Shown here piece by piece: positions 6,504 through 19,644 of a stretch of DNA of 64,000 nucleotides; position 1 is the stretch's first letter; the number at the start of each line of letters is the position of its first letter. Position numbers and translations under genes: made by a program. This DNA comes from Polynucleobacter sp. 71A-WALBACH (GTDB taxonomy: Bacteria > Pseudomonadota > Gammaproteobacteria > Burkholderiales > Burkholderiaceae). The notes beneath the pieces were generated by a model. It saw only the letters and a list, made by a program, of their open reading frames with translations, did no database searches and was not told where the DNA came from. The stretch lies in assembly GCF_018882365.1 (NCBI RefSeq), contig NZ_JACVOP010000001.1:496001-560000 (forward strand), in the 5' to 3' direction.

Positions 6504-7407
6504 ATTGTTCTTCGCTTTGACCTTTTGCATCAAGCGCTACTTGGTAGGCTTCCTTTTTACTAAGACCAAGTGCTTGAGCGAGCACAGCAGCAATTTCTTT
6601 GCTGCCTAAATAAGGGCTTAATGCATTAGCCCACAGCAATAAGGCGGAATGCTCTGGAGCCTCGTGTGCACTAGCTTGGCGTCCAGCTACCAAAATAATA
6701 AATTCACCCTTGAGGCTCTCCGCTTTTTCAAGCCATTCTGGAATGGTGGCCGCAGTGAGTGTCACTAACTGCTCAAATTTTTTAGTAAGCTCCCTGCCTA
6801 CCAGCACCTGTCGCTCAGGCTCAAGCTCATTGCTAAGCGTTGTTAACGTATCGCGTATTTGATGTGGCGATTCAAAGAAGATGCTCGTTTTTGAATTACT
6901 GCGAATATCTTGAATCAGTGCGCCCCGCTCTTTCGCCTTGTTTGGCCAAAAGCCAAGAAACTGAAAGCGCCCTTCCGAGGGCAACATGACTGAGCCACTA
7001 GCTGAAATAGCGGAAGACACTGCGCTAGCCCCAGGAATAGGAATAATTCGAAAGCCTGCTTTTTGAACGGCATTCACTAGGCGTGCGCCTGGATCAGAAA
7101 CACCCGGAGTCCCTGCATCTGAAATATAGGCCCAGCGCTCGTTATGGGCGAGATGAGCAATGATGTTTTGAGCGCCAGCAATTTCATTGTGCTCATGTAA
7201 GGCGAGACACTTTTTATGAATACCAAAGTGTTGAAGCAAGGGCGCGCTATGCCTAGTGTCTTCGCAGGCAATGCCGTCTACCGCATTGAGGACGTGGAGT
7301 GCGCGTAAGGTGATATCTCCCAAATTACCAATCGGGGTTGCAACCATATACAGGGCTCCAGTAGGCAGATCCTGCTGTTTTAAAAATTCAAAGGAGCTTA
7401 ATTCCAT
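6502..7407 (-). CDS. rsmI: 16S rRNA (cytidine-1402-2'-O)-methyltransferase RsmI
   Basis: RsmI adds the 2'-O-methyl group to C1402 in the 16S decoding centre, using S-adenosylmethionine. Family signatures are YMVATPIGNLGDITLRAL near the N-terminus, ACEDTRHS, SDAGTPGVSDPG and a PGASAVSSAISASG segment. I chose ATG 7405-7407, giving 301 residues, close to the usual 280-300. The frame stays open to 7554, but the extra 49 residues are unlike the family and would overlap the divergent SIS gene. The pair rsmI/SIS gene back to back, followed by a BON lipoprotein, is a conserved arrangement. Confidence 0.93.
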   Translation of the reverse strand: MELSSFEFLKQQDLPTGALYMVATPIGNLGDITLRALHVLNAVDGIACEDTRHSAPLLQHFGIHKKCLALHEHNEIAGAQNIIAHLAHNERWAYISDAGTPGVSDPGARLVNAVQKAGFRIIPIPGASAVSSAISASGSVMLPSEGRFQFLGFWPNKAKERGALIQDIRSNSKTSIFFESPHQIRDTLTTLSNELEPERQVLVGRELTKKFEQLVTLTAATIPEWLEKAESLKGEFIILVAGRQASAHEAPEHSALLLWANALSPYLGSKEIAAVLAQALGLSKKEAYQVALDAKGQSEEQ

Positions 7408-7514
7408 GGGGGCAATCTTTTGTGAAAGAGATATCAATAAGTAAGAGGATACGTCCCTTTTGAATTCAAGGGCAGCGCAGACATCTTGTCTGTAGTTTGG
7501 CGCATAATAATGTG

Positions 7515-8117
7515 ATGGATAAAGATACCCTCGAACGTTTGCGCGCTCGCGCATCCCAACATTTTTTAGACAGCATTGCTGTAAAGCAAGAGGCCGAGAA
7601 GATGCTTCCCGAGCAAGTTGCTCGGGGCATAGTTGCTATGACGAATTGTCTGCGCGCTGGTGGAAAGATAATGGCCTGTGGCAATGGTGGATCTGCTGCG
7701 GATGCTCAACATTTTGCTGCTGAGCTTATTGGACGCTTTGAGAGAGAGCGACAAGAACTGGCTGCGATTGCATTGACAACTGATACCTCAATCTTGACCG
7801 CTGTTGGAAATGACTATAGCTATGACGAGATCTTTAGTAAGCAAGTACGTGGCCTTGGTAAAACAGGCGATATCTTAATGGGTATTTCCACTTCGGGAAA
7901 TTCAAAAAACGTAGTGAAGGCAATCGAGGCTGCAAAAAAGATGGGGATCAAAATTATTGCTCTGACTGGTAATGGTGGTGGAAAAATTGCAACCCTATTA
8001 GATGCGGATGATATTCATCTGTGCGCACCCTCTACTCGTACTGCCCGTATTCAAGAAACACATTTAGTTTTACTCCACGCCCTATGTGATGGCGTAGATC
8101 ATCTTTTGCTAGATTAA
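7515..8117 (+). CDS. gmhA: SIS-domain isomerase (phosphoheptose isomerase GmhA / DiaA-like)
   Basis: A single SIS domain fills this 200-residue protein: CGNGGSAADAQHFAAEL binds the sugar phosphate, followed by LTTDTSILTAVGNDY, GISTSGNSKNV and the C-terminal RIQETHLVLLHALCD. GmhA makes D-glycero-D-manno-heptose 7-phosphate for lipopolysaccharide; the paralogue DiaA binds DnaA. Placement between rsmI and a BON lipoprotein is the DiaA (yraO) context of E. coli, so a DiaA-like role is possible. ATG 7515 is preferred to the in-frame TTG at 7497, though neither has a clear Shine-Dalgarno sequence. Confidence 0.82.
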   Translation: MDKDTLERLRARASQHFLDSIAVKQEAEKMLPEQVARGIVAMTNCLRAGGKIMACGNGGSAADAQHFAAELIGRFERERQELAAIALTTDTSILTAVGNDYSYDEIFSKQVRGLGKTGDILMGISTSGNSKNVVKAIEAAKKMGIKIIALTGNGGGKIATLLDADDIHLCAPSTRTARIQETHLVLLHALCDGVDHLLLD

Positions 8118-8145
8118 TCGTTTTATATTTAAGAAAGCATTTCAT

Positions 8146-8793
8146 ATGCGCACTCATTTCATTGGCAAAGCATTGGCTGTATTAACGCTCACCTCCTTTT
8201 TATCTTCTTGTGCGGTGGTTGCTGTTGGCGGTGTCGCTGCTGGTGCAAGTGTGATGGCTGATCGACGATCTCCAGCAGTGCAAGCAATTGATAAAGGGAT
8301 TGGGCTGGAAGTAGAGAACGCTTTAGACAAGAAGTTTGGAGATAGCGCGCATATCAATGTGACATCCTTTAATCAAAAAGTATTGCTAACTGGTGAAGTA
8401 AAGGATGCGAGCATTAAAGAGCAGGCTGGCGCTTATGCAAAAGCAAACAAGAATGTTCGCGCTATGTTTAATGAATTGGTTATTGGACCAAACAGTACCT
8501 ACACTGCTCGTGCAAATGATTCTTATCTCGAATCTAAAATTAAAACCCAGATGATCTTTACTGATAAGTTACCGTCAAATTCAATGGAGATTGTTGCTGA
8601 AGGTAACAGTGTTTATTTGATGGGTATTCTGACGCAGAACGAGGCGGAGATCGCCAAGAAAGTAGCAAGCAATACTAATGGCGTAAAAGATGTTTACGCC
8701 TACTTCGATATTATTTCTGAAGCGGAAAAAGCGCGTCTAGAAAAACAAGGCAAAGCAGATGAGTCGCAACCTAACTCAATGCCTAAACAGTAA
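8146..8793 (+). CDS. dolP: BON-domain outer-membrane lipoprotein (DolP/YraP-like)
   Basis: The 215-residue product has a lipoprotein signal with lipobox LSSC (Cys22), a Gly/Ala-rich stretch, then two BON domains at about 50-118 and 125-195; each has the typical VLLTGEV or VYLMGIL strand and a helix. DolP binds anionic phospholipid and supports outer-membrane integrity and BAM function in Gram-negative bacteria. The C-terminal 20 residues are charged and probably flexible. It lies 28 bp after the SIS gene, the same order as yraO-yraP in E. coli. Confidence 0.85.
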   Translation: MRTHFIGKALAVLTLTSFLSSCAVVAVGGVAAGASVMADRRSPAVQAIDKGIGLEVENALDKKFGDSAHINVTSFNQKVLLTGEVKDASIKEQAGAYAKANKNVRAMFNELVIGPNSTYTARANDSYLESKIKTQMIFTDKLPSNSMEIVAEGNSVYLMGILTQNEAEIAKKVASNTNGVKDVYAYFDIISEAEKARLEKQGKADESQPNSMPKQ

Positions 8794-8816
8794 AACTGTT
8801 TGATGAGAAGTGGGTA

Positions 8817-9170
8817 ATGAATTTATTTAAACAGCACCTGAAATATTTTTTTCTAGCCGCCCTCTTCTCGCTGCGCTCACTTAGTGCGCAAGCAGCTAGC
8901 GATGATGTAAAGGCAATGACACTTGCAAAACAAAATGCCTGCCTGGGATGCCATGCCATAGATAAAAAAATTGTGGGCCCTAGCTTTCAATCCGTTGCAA
9001 AAAAATATGCGAACGATCCCGGGGCAACTGTATTTCTAAAAAACAAAATTCTGAAAGGTGGTTCGGGATCTTGGGGCGTTGTGCCAATGCCAGCAAATGC
9101 AAAGTTAAGTGATGCAGACGTATCTTTACTAGCAAGTTGGATTTTGCGCGGAGCGCCCAGCGCAAATTAA
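8817..9170 (+). CDS. Small soluble class I c-type cytochrome
   Basis: This 117-residue precursor has a signal peptide (hydrophobic core at 9-19, probable cut after SAQA at 26-27), one haem-binding CLGCH (Cys42, Cys45, His46) and a likely distal Met91 in VVPMPANAKLS. The helix LLASWILRGA closes the fold. It resembles cytochromes c551/c552, periplasmic carriers between the bc1 complex and oxidases. It starts 23 bp after the BON gene and overlaps the convergent GNAT gene by 4 bp. Confidence 0.88.
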   Translation: MNLFKQHLKYFFLAALFSLRSLSAQAASDDVKAMTLAKQNACLGCHAIDKKIVGPSFQSVAKKYANDPGATVFLKNKILKGGSGSWGVVPMPANAKLSDADVSLLASWILRGAPSAN

Positions 9171-9826
9171 GTTGGGCGAACTATTGGTTTGCCAAGAAAC
9201 CAAGACCACACATCGTTTGAGCGTTTAAAGTTTTCTTTAACTGCATAGTCAAAGTCTGCCCATTGCTCATTGGTAGCTTCCTCAACGAACGTTCCTGGGT
9301 TTGCGGGCGGTAACTTTAAGTAGGCGTCTGCATCGCCGTAAGCGTATTCAACACGCATGCCAGCCTTTTGAGCTAAATGCATCATGGCGCGGTTGTTTGC
9401 CAGGCAATGAACAAACAAGGTTTCGATGCGAGTATTGCGAGAGTGCACCGCGGCACGTGCCAATAATGCAGTGCCTATGCCCTGTCCTCTACCATCAGGA
9501 AGTACGGATACACCGAACTCAGCAGCCACTGGAAGGCCTTTAGCTTTTGGTAGGTAGGCCAAATGCGCCATACCAATCAGATTAAGCTGGGAGTCAAAGC
9601 TACCAAATAGAGTGTCTTTGTCGAAATCTAGGCTCTCTACATAGTGGTGAATAACCTCATCAGGTGTCTGAGTACCAAAACGTAAGCGACGATCCTCTTC
9701 GTTTAAGAGTAAAAAGTGACGCAGAATCTCGTCCCTATGGTTGGCATGTAATTCACGTACAGGGACGGCCAAGCCGGCCATATATGGCTTGCTAGGTGAG
9801 TGACTGTTTGCTAATTTATTGTGCAT
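9167..9826 (-). CDS. GNAT-family N-acetyltransferase
   Basis: The 219-residue protein has one GNAT fold. The acetyl-CoA pyrophosphate loop is VLPDGRGQGIGTALL (R/Q-x-x-G-x-G/A form, GRGQGIG), preceded by the strand EFGVSV, and a late strand with NNRAMMHLAQKAGMRVEY. Substrate cannot be told from sequence. A later in-frame ATG at 9779-9781 would drop 15 unmatched residues and may be the real start. The gene is convergent with the cytochrome gene and precedes the rRNA operon. Confidence 0.85.
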   Translation of the reverse strand: MHNKLANSHSPSKPYMAGLAVPVRELHANHRDEILRHFLLLNEEDRRLRFGTQTPDEVIHHYVESLDFDKDTLFGSFDSQLNLIGMAHLAYLPKAKGLPVAAEFGVSVLPDGRGQGIGTALLARAAVHSRNTRIETLFVHCLANNRAMMHLAQKAGMRVEYAYGDADAYLKLPPANPGTFVEEATNEQWADFDYAVKENFKRSNDVWSWFLGKPIVRPT

Positions 9827-10080
9827 AGCAACATATTAGCAGAAATCAGTGGAAATAACAGGGTTTTCCCTAGGATTACCAAAGAACAAAAAGAAAACGA
9901 AGTGATTCGGCCACAATATCCACTATCCCAGGCGCTATTTTCTTGCCCTATCCATAAAAACCCGTATATTTTGAAAAAAAGTTGAAAATATTTTCAACTC
10001 ATATCCCACTGTTTTTAAAGGGTTTATTTCAAAAGTAAGAAAAAACTTCGCTTTTTTATAGAAAAAGACTACGAAAGGTG
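9827..10080. promoter_or_regulatory. AT-rich region upstream of the rRNA promoter, with a 20-bp palindrome
   Basis: No gene is visible. AGTTGAAAATATTTTCAACT at 9980-9999 is a perfect 20-bp palindrome, 82 bp before the -35 box. The surrounding A and T tracts (about 9960-10075) could act as an UP element or bind nucleoid proteins. A link to rRNA control is inferred from position only. Confidence 0.45.
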
Positions 10081-10109
10081 TTGACAGACCCCAATGACTA
10101 GGATAAAGT
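10081..10109 (+). promoter_or_regulatory. rRNA operon promoter
   Basis: TTGACA at 10081-10086, a 17-bp spacer, and TAAAGT at 10104-10109 make a near-consensus housekeeping promoter. It is followed by a leader of about 200 bases to the 16S start. Confidence 0.75.
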
Positions 10110-10154
10110 CTCATCTCTCTGCTGAATGTTATTAAGAAACACCAACAAGTCAGC

Positions 10155-10166
10155 CCTCTTTAAAAA
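10155..10166 (+). promoter_or_regulatory. boxA antitermination site in the rRNA leader
   Basis: CCTCTTTAAAAA resembles the boxA consensus that binds NusB-S10 and prevents premature termination of rRNA transcription. A second boxA-like TGTTCTTTAAAAA occurs at 12151-12163 before the 23S gene. Confidence 0.65.
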
Positions 10167-10320
10167 TTAGTCAACCGATAAATGTGGGTACTAAGTGAAA
10201 GCATCAAGTCCTTCGGGACAGATGTAAATAAATAGTACTCATAGACAGTAAAAAGATTTGGTTTTAAAACCAAGTCAATTTCTTGAATGAGTGCGACGAT
10301 CCGCAAGGATCACAGGAATT

Positions 10321-11856
<1,536 letters not shown>

Positions 11857-11910
11857 GAGAAAGATGCTGAATCCTAGTGCCCACACTTATCGGTTGACAA
11901 TAAAAGCCAC

Positions 11911-11987
11911 GGGTCTGTAGCTCAGCTGGTTAGAGCACTGTGTTGATAACGCAGGGGTCGTAGGTTCAAGTCCTACCAGACCCACCA
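11911..11987 (+). tRNA. tRNA-Ile(GAT)
   Basis: This 77-base cloverleaf begins GGGTCTGTAGCTC, has the anticodon arm CTGTG-TTGATAA-CGCAG (GAT), the T-loop GGTTCAAGTCC and an encoded CCA. It is the first spacer tRNA of the rRNA operon. Confidence 0.98.
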
Positions 11988-12017
11988 CCAGCCAGAAACA
12001 AGACTTAGTGGGACGTT

Positions 12018-12093
12018 GGGGGATTAGCTCAGCTGGGAGAGCACCTGCTTTGCAAGCAGGGGGTCGTCGGTTCGATCCCGTCATCCTCCACCA
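12018..12093 (+). tRNA. tRNA-Ala(TGC)
   Basis: This 76-base cloverleaf begins GGGGGATTAGCTC, has the anticodon arm CCTGC-TTTGCAA-GCAGG (TGC) and ends in CCA. It is the second spacer tRNA; the Ile-Ala order is usual for Burkholderiales. Confidence 0.98.
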
Positions 12094-12359
12094 TCATCTA
12101 AATGTCAAAACTAAGCGAATATTTAATCGTTTAGTTTTGCCATTTATGGCTGTTCTTTAAAAATTTGAGTAAGCAAAGTGTCAAATGTTTCTTTGAGAGG
12201 ACATTTGACAATGTAATAAGGGTAAAGATTGAATCATCAATCAGTAATACAAACGAGTTTTACCAAGTTCTTTAACAAGTACTTACAGTTTGGATTACGG
12301 CAAACATGTCAGAAGTAGAAGTAAACCTGTAACAGGTACTAGCAATGGTGCTCGTTATA
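12094..12359 (+). other. 16S-23S spacer with boxA and processing stems
   Basis: The spacer holds a 13-bp imperfect inverted repeat (12106-12118 with 12127-12139), a boxA-like TGTTCTTTAAAAA at 12151-12163, and a perfect 10-bp inverted repeat (TGTCAAATGT at 12179-12188 with ACATTTGACA at 12201-12210). These probably guide RNase III cleavage and antitermination. No protein gene is present. Confidence 0.6.
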
Positions 12360-15234
<2,875 letters not shown>

Positions 15235-15307
15235 ATAACCAGCACTATTGTGTTGGATGTTTGCCAGATTTAATTTGCATCCTTAATTACATGCTTACTC
15301 AAATAGA

Positions 15308-15331
15308 GTTGTTGATAAAATTATCAACAAC
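15308..15331 (+). repeat. Perfect 11-bp inverted repeat between 23S and 5S
   Basis: GTTGTTGATAA-AA-TTATCAACAAC folds into an 11-bp hairpin with a two-base centre and no T run. A nuclease processing site separating 23S and 5S precursors is the likely role. Confidence 0.6.
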
Positions 15332-15341
15332 TCGACCCTCT

Positions 15342-15459
15342 ACGCCCGGTGACCATAGCAAGTTGGAACCACTCCTTCCCATCCCGAACAGGACAGTGAA
15401 ACGACTTTACGCCGATGATAGTGCGGATTACCCGTGTGAAAGTAGGTAACTGCCGGGCA
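15342..15459 (+). rRNA. rrf: 5S ribosomal RNA
   Basis: This is about 118 bases; the ends GCCCGG and CCGGGC pair as helix I, and the interior has the CCCATCCCGAACAG loop typical of 5S RNA. Exact ends are uncertain by a base or two. Confidence 0.95.
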
Positions 15460-15468
15460 CCAATGCGA

Positions 15469-15500
15469 CGCCCAGACCCTTTTAGGTCTGGGCGTTTTTA
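15469..15500 (+). terminator. rRNA operon terminator
   Basis: CGCCCAGACC-CTTTTA-GGTCTGGGCG-TTTTT is a strong 10-bp GC-rich stem followed by a T run, ten bases after 5S. Confidence 0.95.
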
Positions 15501-15530
15501 CTTGTGCAAAGCGTTTTGAGGTTTAAGAGA

Positions 15531-15559
15531 TTGACATAAACTCCATTTGGAGTCAGAAT
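15531..15559 (+). promoter_or_regulatory. Promoter of the tRNA-Tyr/Gly/Thr-tuf unit
   Basis: TTGACA at 15531-15536, a 17-bp spacer and CAGAAT at 15554-15559 lie 11 bases before tRNA-Tyr. The spacer contains ACTCCATTTGGAGT, a 5+5 bp inverted repeat. Confidence 0.75.
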
Positions 15560-15570
15560 ATTGGGTTCGC

Positions 15571-15655
15571 GGAGGGGTGTCCGAGCGGCTAAAGGAGGCA
15601 GACTGTAAATCTGTTGGCTATGCCTACGTAGGTTCGAATCCTACCCCCTCCACCA
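15571..15655 (+). tRNA. tRNA-Tyr(GTA)
   Basis: This 85-base class II tRNA has a long variable arm, starts GGAGGGGTGTCCGAGC, has anticodon GTA in CTGTAAATC, and ends in encoded CCA. Confidence 0.98.
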
Positions 15656-15660
15656 GATGT

Positions 15661-15734
15661 GCGGGATTAGTTTAATGGTAAAACAGCAGATTTCCAATCT
15701 TCGGTCAAGAGTTCGATTCTCTTATCCCGCTCCA
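15661..15734 (+). tRNA. tRNA-Gly(TCC)
   Basis: This 74-base tRNA starts GCGGGATTAG, has anticodon TCC in ATTTCCAAT, the T-arm GAGTTCGATTCTC, and ends TCCA. It lies five bases after tRNA-Tyr. Confidence 0.97.
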
Positions 15735-15755
15735 GTATTAATAGCATTTGTATTT

Positions 15756-15830
<75 letters not shown>

Positions 15831-15897
15831 TGGCTTAAGTCGTAAATATTTTAATTTCGTGTGTTGGTTTGAGAGTTAACTAAAGGCAGACAAAAAA

Positions 15898-17088
15898 ATG
15901 GCAAAAGAAAAGTTTGAGCGGACAAAACCGCACGTAAACGTTGGCACAATCGGTCACGTTGACCATGGTAAAACCACATTGACAGCAGCAATCGCAACCG
16001 TGCTTTCTAAAGCATTCGGTGGCGAAGCTAAAGCATACGATCAGATTGATGCTGCTCCAGAAGAAAAAGCACGCGGTATTACGATTAATACAGCACACGT
16101 TGAGTATGAGACTGCGAATCGTCACTACGCTCACGTAGATTGCCCAGGACATGCTGACTACGTTAAGAACATGATTACTGGCGCTGCTCAGATGGACGGC
16201 GCTATTTTGGTTTGCTCCGCAGCTGACGGCCCAATGCCACAAACTCGTGAGCACATCCTCTTGGCACGCCAAGTTGGTGTTCCTTACATCGTCGTATTTT
16301 TGAACAAGTGCGACATGGTGGATGATGCTGAGTTGTTAGAGCTCGTCGAAATGGAAGTTCGTGAGCTTCTATCTAAGTACGACTTCCCAGGTGATGACAC
16401 ACCAATTATTCAAGGTTCTGCTAAGTTAGCCCTTGAAGGCGACGAAGGCCCAATGGGTAAAGAAGCCATCATGAAATTGGCTGAAGCATTAGATACTTAT
16501 ATCCCAACTCCAGAGCGCGCAATTGATGGTGCGTTCTTGATGCCAGTAGAGGACGTGTTCTCTATCTCCGGTCGCGGTACTGTAGTTACAGGCCGTATCG
16601 AGCGCGGTATCGTTAAGGTTGGTGAAGAGATTGAAATTATCGGTATCAAACCAACTCTCAAGACAACTTGTACTGGTGTTGAAATGTTCCGCAAATTGCT
16701 CGACCAAGGTCAAGCAGGCGATAACGTTGGTATCTTGTTACGCGGTACAAAACGTGAAGAAGTTGAGCGCGGCCAAGTATTGGCTAAGCCAGGTTCAATC
16801 ACCCCACATACTCACTTTACAGCCGAGGTTTATATCTTGGGTAAAGATGAAGGTGGTCGTCATACGCCATTCTTTAACAACTATCGTCCACAGTTCTACT
16901 TCCGTACTACGGACGTAACTGGTTCAATCGAGTTGCCAAAAGACAAAGAAATGGTAATGCCTGGTGATAACGTCACAATTACCGTAAAACTCATCGCTCC
17001 TATCGCGATGGAAGAAGGTTTACGTTTTGCGATCCGTGAAGGTGGCCGTACTGTTGGCGCCGGCGTGGTTGCAAAGATTTTGGCTTAA
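15898..17088 (+). CDS. tuf: Elongation factor Tu, copy 1
   Basis: EF-Tu is the GTPase that carries aminoacyl-tRNA to the ribosome. The 396-residue protein shows GHVDHGKT (19-26), RGITINT (switch I), DCPGH (G3) and NKCD (G4), then domains II and III. It is co-transcribed with the three tRNA genes upstream and tRNA-Trp downstream. An AAGGCAG sequence lies 9-15 bases upstream of ATG. The protein equals copy 2 at 32692; frame-shifted translations also agree, so the DNA appears identical from 15883 to 17096, which points to gene conversion. Confidence 0.99.
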   Translation: MAKEKFERTKPHVNVGTIGHVDHGKTTLTAAIATVLSKAFGGEAKAYDQIDAAPEEKARGITINTAHVEYETANRHYAHVDCPGHADYVKNMITGAAQMDGAILVCSAADGPMPQTREHILLARQVGVPYIVVFLNKCDMVDDAELLELVEMEVRELLSKYDFPGDDTPIIQGSAKLALEGDEGPMGKEAIMKLAEALDTYIPTPERAIDGAFLMPVEDVFSISGRGTVVTGRIERGIVKVGEEIEIIGIKPTLKTTCTGVEMFRKLLDQGQAGDNVGILLRGTKREEVERGQVLAKPGSITPHTHFTAEVYILGKDEGGRHTPFFNNYRPQFYFRTTDVTGSIELPKDKEMVMPGDNVTITVKLIAPIAMEEGLRFAIREGGRTVGAGVVAKILA

Positions 17089-17100
17089 TAGTTTTAATAA

Positions 17101-17176
17101 AGGGGTGTAGCTCAATTGGCAGAGCGTTGGTCTCCAAAACCAAAGGTTGGGGGTTCGATGCCCTCCGCCCCTGCCA
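17101..17176 (+). tRNA. tRNA-Trp(CCA)
   Basis: This 76-base tRNA starts AGGGGTGTAGCTC, has the anticodon CCA in TCTCCAAAA, the T-arm GGGTTCGATGCCC, and ends GCCA. It lies between tuf and secE, the usual place. Confidence 0.97.
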
Positions 17177-17196
17177 CGATTTGAACTGAAAGTAAT

Positions 17197-17574
17197 ATGT
17201 CTCAACATACAGCAAGTCACTCTGAAGAAAAGAGCAGCTGGGTCTCCGGACTCGCTGCTTTAATCGTCGTTGCAGCGTTAGTTCTTTACTACACGCTGGC
17301 GGATCAATCCTTATTGATTCGTTTAGCTGTTTTGTTAGGCGGCATTGCACTGGCAGTTTTGATTGTGGCGATGTCACCAGATGGGCGTCGTTTTATTGCC
17401 TATGCAAAAGATTCTTGGTATGAAGTAAAAAAGGTTGTTTGGCCGACTCGCAAAGAGACGACCCAAATGACTCTAGTCGTATTTGGCTTTGTTCTGATCA
17501 TGTCCTTGTTTTTATGGATTGCAGACAAATTAATTGAATGGCTAGTTTTTTCAGTCTTCCTAGGCTGGAAGTGA
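17197..17574 (+). CDS. secE: Preprotein translocase subunit SecE
   Basis: SecE clamps SecY in the inner-membrane SecYEG channel. The 125-residue protein has three membrane segments (about 16-34, 41-59 and 91-113) and the conserved amphipathic segment EVKKVVWPTRKET at 76-88. The three-segment form is that of proteobacteria. It lies 20 bp after tRNA-Trp and 7 bp before nusG. Confidence 0.96.
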   Translation: MSQHTASHSEEKSSWVSGLAALIVVAALVLYYTLADQSLLIRLAVLLGGIALAVLIVAMSPDGRRFIAYAKDSWYEVKKVVWPTRKETTQMTLVVFGFVLIMSLFLWIADKLIEWLVFSVFLGWK

Positions 17575-17581
17575 GTAAAAA

Positions 17582-18154
17582 ATGATTGATACTGAATTGG
17601 TCTCAAATCCACAAGCTACTGGCAATATGCGCTGGTACGTGATTCATGCCTATTCAGGCATGGAAAAAAGCGTCAAAAGAGGTCTTGAGGAGCGTATTGC
17701 ACGCTCGGGTATGCCAGAAAAGTTTGGCCGTATCCTGGTTCCCTCCGAAGAGGTTGTAGAAATCAAGTCCGGAACAAAATCTGTCTCTGAGCGCCGTTTC
17801 TTCCCTGGTTATGTCTTAATCGAGATGGAAATGACTGATGAGAGCTGGCATTTGGTGAAAAACACACCAAAAGTGACTGGATTCGTTGGTGGTGTTCGTA
17901 ATCGCCCAAGTCCGATTTCAACAGCAGAAGTATCCAAAATCATGGACCAAATGCAAGCTGGGGTTGATAAACCTAAGCCTAAGACTCTATTTGAGGTTGG
18001 TGAGATTGTTCGCGTTAAAGAAGGCCCATTTGTTGATTTCAACGGCAATATTGAAGAAGTTAACTATGAGAAGTCAAGATTGCGCGTTTCTGTTACAATT
18101 TTTGGCCGCGGTACCCCAGTTGAGCTGGAGTTTGGTCAGGTAGAAAAGATGTAA
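17582..18154 (+). CDS. nusG: Transcription termination/antitermination factor NusG
   Basis: NusG binds the RNA polymerase clamp, raises processivity and links polymerase to Rho and S10. The 190-residue protein has the NGN domain ([16 protein letters not shown] at about 16-31, [12 protein letters not shown]) and a C-terminal KOW domain ([18 protein letters not shown]). The first 15 residues precede the usual NGN start and may be a real extension. It follows secE at 7 bp, the standard operon. Confidence 0.97.
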   Translation: MIDTELVSNPQATGNMRWYVIHAYSGMEKSVKRGLEERIARSGMPEKFGRILVPSEEVVEIKSGTKSVSERRFFPGYVLIEMEMTDESWHLVKNTPKVTGFVGGVRNRPSPISTAEVSKIMDQMQAGVDKPKPKTLFEVGEIVRVKEGPFVDFNGNIEEVNYEKSRLRVSVTIFGRGTPVELEFGQVEKM

Positions 18155-18309
18155 AAAATACCCTTTTTTGGGTGTTTTGTAGCAAAAAGTAGTGGTTTTA
18201 AGTGGTTAGCAATAACCGAGGAGCGGATCTAGAAAGCCAAAAACTAGTGAAGCGTTTACTCAACAGCGGTCTTTCCTAATGAGGTTAGGCGCGCTTTTAG
18301 GAGCAATCA
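18155..18309 (+). promoter_or_regulatory. nusG-rplK leader with small hairpins
   Basis: A weak hairpin with T run (ACCC-TTTTTT-GGGT) follows nusG. GGTTA-GCAA-TAACC (18204-18217) and CCTAA-TGAGG-TTAGG (18275-18289) are small stems in the rplK leader. In E. coli the L11-L1 operon is controlled by L1 binding its leader; whether these stems form that site is unknown. Confidence 0.4.
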
Positions 18310-18741
18310 ATGGCAAAGAAGATCATTGGCTTTATCAAGCTGCAGATTCCTGCAGGTAAAGCAAATCCATCACCTCCCGTAGGTCCAGCATTGGGTCAAC
18401 GCGGTCTCAATATTATGGAATTTTGTAAGGCGTTTAATGCTCAAACTCAGAGCATGGAACCAGGCCTACCAATTCCAGTCGTGATTACAGCGTTTGCTGA
18501 TAAGAGCTTCACGTTCATCATGAAGACTCCTCCAGCGACCATCATGATTAAGAAGGCTGCGAAGATCGAAAAAGGATCACCGCGCCCCCATACCGATAAG
18601 GTTGGAAAAATTACTCGTGCTCAAGCAGAAGAAATTGCTAAAGCAAAAATGCCCGATTTAACAGCTGCTGATATGGATGCTGCTGTAAGAACAATCGCTG
18701 GTAGCGCCCGTTCCATGGGCATCACAGTGGAAGGTCTCTAA
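18310..18741 (+). CDS. rplK: Ribosomal protein uL11
   Basis: uL11 forms the GTPase-associated stalk base on 23S helices 43/44 and is needed for the stringent response through RelA. The 143-residue protein has the flexible N-terminal domain ([20 protein letters not shown]) and the C-terminal RNA-binding domain ([10 protein letters not shown]). AGGAG lies just upstream of ATG. rplA begins 2 bp after its stop. Confidence 0.98.
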   Translation: MAKKIIGFIKLQIPAGKANPSPPVGPALGQRGLNIMEFCKAFNAQTQSMEPGLPIPVVITAFADKSFTFIMKTPPATIMIKKAAKIEKGSPRPHTDKVGKITRAQAEEIAKAKMPDLTAADMDAAVRTIAGSARSMGITVEGL

Positions 18742-18743
18742 TC

Positions 18744-19445
18744 ATGACTAAATTATCTAAGCGTTTAAAAGCAATCGAATCTAAAGTAGATCGCAATAAG
18801 TTTTATGCATTGGAAGATGCATTGAACCTCGTTAAAGAGTGTGCGACTGCCAAGTTCGATGAGTCCATTGACGTTGCAGTTCAATTGGGTATTGATGCCA
18901 AGAAATCTGATCAAGTTGTGCGTGGCGCAGTTGTGCTCCCAGCTGGTACAGGTAAGCATGTTCGTGTAGCAGTTTTTGCACAAGGTGAAAAAGCTGAACA
19001 AGCTAAAGCTGCTGGTGCGGAGATCGTTGGCATGGAAGAGCTTGCAGATCAAATTAAAGGCGGCAAAATCGATTTCGATATTTTGATCGCATCCCCAGAC
19101 ACAATGAAGATCGTTGGTACTTTGGGTCAAGTATTGGGCCCACGTGGTTTGATGCCAAATCCAAAAGTTGGAACTGTTACTCCTGACGTTGCTACTGCAG
19201 TTAAGAATGCAAAAGCAGGTCAAGTGCAATTCCGCGTGGACAAAGCCGGTATCGTGCACGCAAGCATTGGTCGCCGTTCATTCGAGCCAGCTGCATTGAA
19301 GTCCAACTTGCTCGCATTGCTTGAGGCTTTGAACAAAGCTAAGCCACCAGCATCTAAGGGCATTTATTTAAAGAAGGTTGCCGTAAGCAGCACGATGGGT
19401 GCGGGCGTACGTGTAGACCAGGCATCGATACAGGCGGCGCAGTAA
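18744..19445 (+). CDS. rplA: Ribosomal protein uL1
   Basis: uL1 builds the mobile L1 stalk that helps E-site tRNA leave, and in E. coli also represses the rplK-rplA mRNA. The 233-residue protein has the two-domain L1 fold, with [14 protein letters not shown] as signature. It is two bases after rplK and ends before a 235-base leader with its own structures. Confidence 0.98.
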   Translation: MTKLSKRLKAIESKVDRNKFYALEDALNLVKECATAKFDESIDVAVQLGIDAKKSDQVVRGAVVLPAGTGKHVRVAVFAQGEKAEQAKAAGAEIVGMEELADQIKGGKIDFDILIASPDTMKIVGTLGQVLGPRGLMPNPKVGTVTPDVATAVKNAKAGQVQFRVDKAGIVHASIGRRSFEPAALKSNLLALLEALNKAKPPASKGIYLKKVAVSSTMGAGVRVDQASIQAAQ

Positions 19446-19569
19446 TACGTCTGTAGCAAAAAGAACTTTGGGTCGACTCTCACTCTTTGAGAGGGAGTCG
19501 AACATCAAAGACCGTTGGTGAATTATTTGCTTACTCAGAATTAATTCTTAATCGTTACGAAAGTAATAG

Positions 19570-19635
19570 CCAGCGCAGATGGCGACCCTGAAAAGATTTC
19601 ACAAGATCCTCTTGTGACAAATGATCAGACGCTGG
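19570..19635 (+). promoter_or_regulatory. L10-type autoregulatory leader of rplJL
   Basis: CCAGCG (19570-19575) pairs with CGCTGG (19630-19635), enclosing GCAGATGGCGACC and a perfect hairpin CACAAGA-TCC-TCTTGTG (19600-19616). This layout matches the leader bound by L10-(L7/L12)4 in proteobacteria, which blocks rplJ translation when L10 is in excess. The call is by structure from memory. Confidence 0.6.
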
Positions 19636-19644
19636 TGTGTAACC

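Noticed and set aside
7408..7554. Longer start for rsmI adding 49 residues
   Set aside because: The added residues do not match the family and would overlap the start of the divergent SIS gene.
15880..16272. 130-codon antisense frame in tuf, repeated at 32668-33066
   Set aside because: The Cys/Phe-rich translation is an antisense shadow of EF-Tu codons; it repeats only because the two tuf genes are identical.
15883..17096. The tuf repeat as a mobile element
   Set aside because: The repeat covers only the gene and a few flanking bases, with no transposase or terminal inverted repeats; gene conversion explains it.
18765..19259. 164-codon antisense frame in rplA
   Set aside because: It is an antisense shadow of a conserved ribosomal gene with no recognisable motif.
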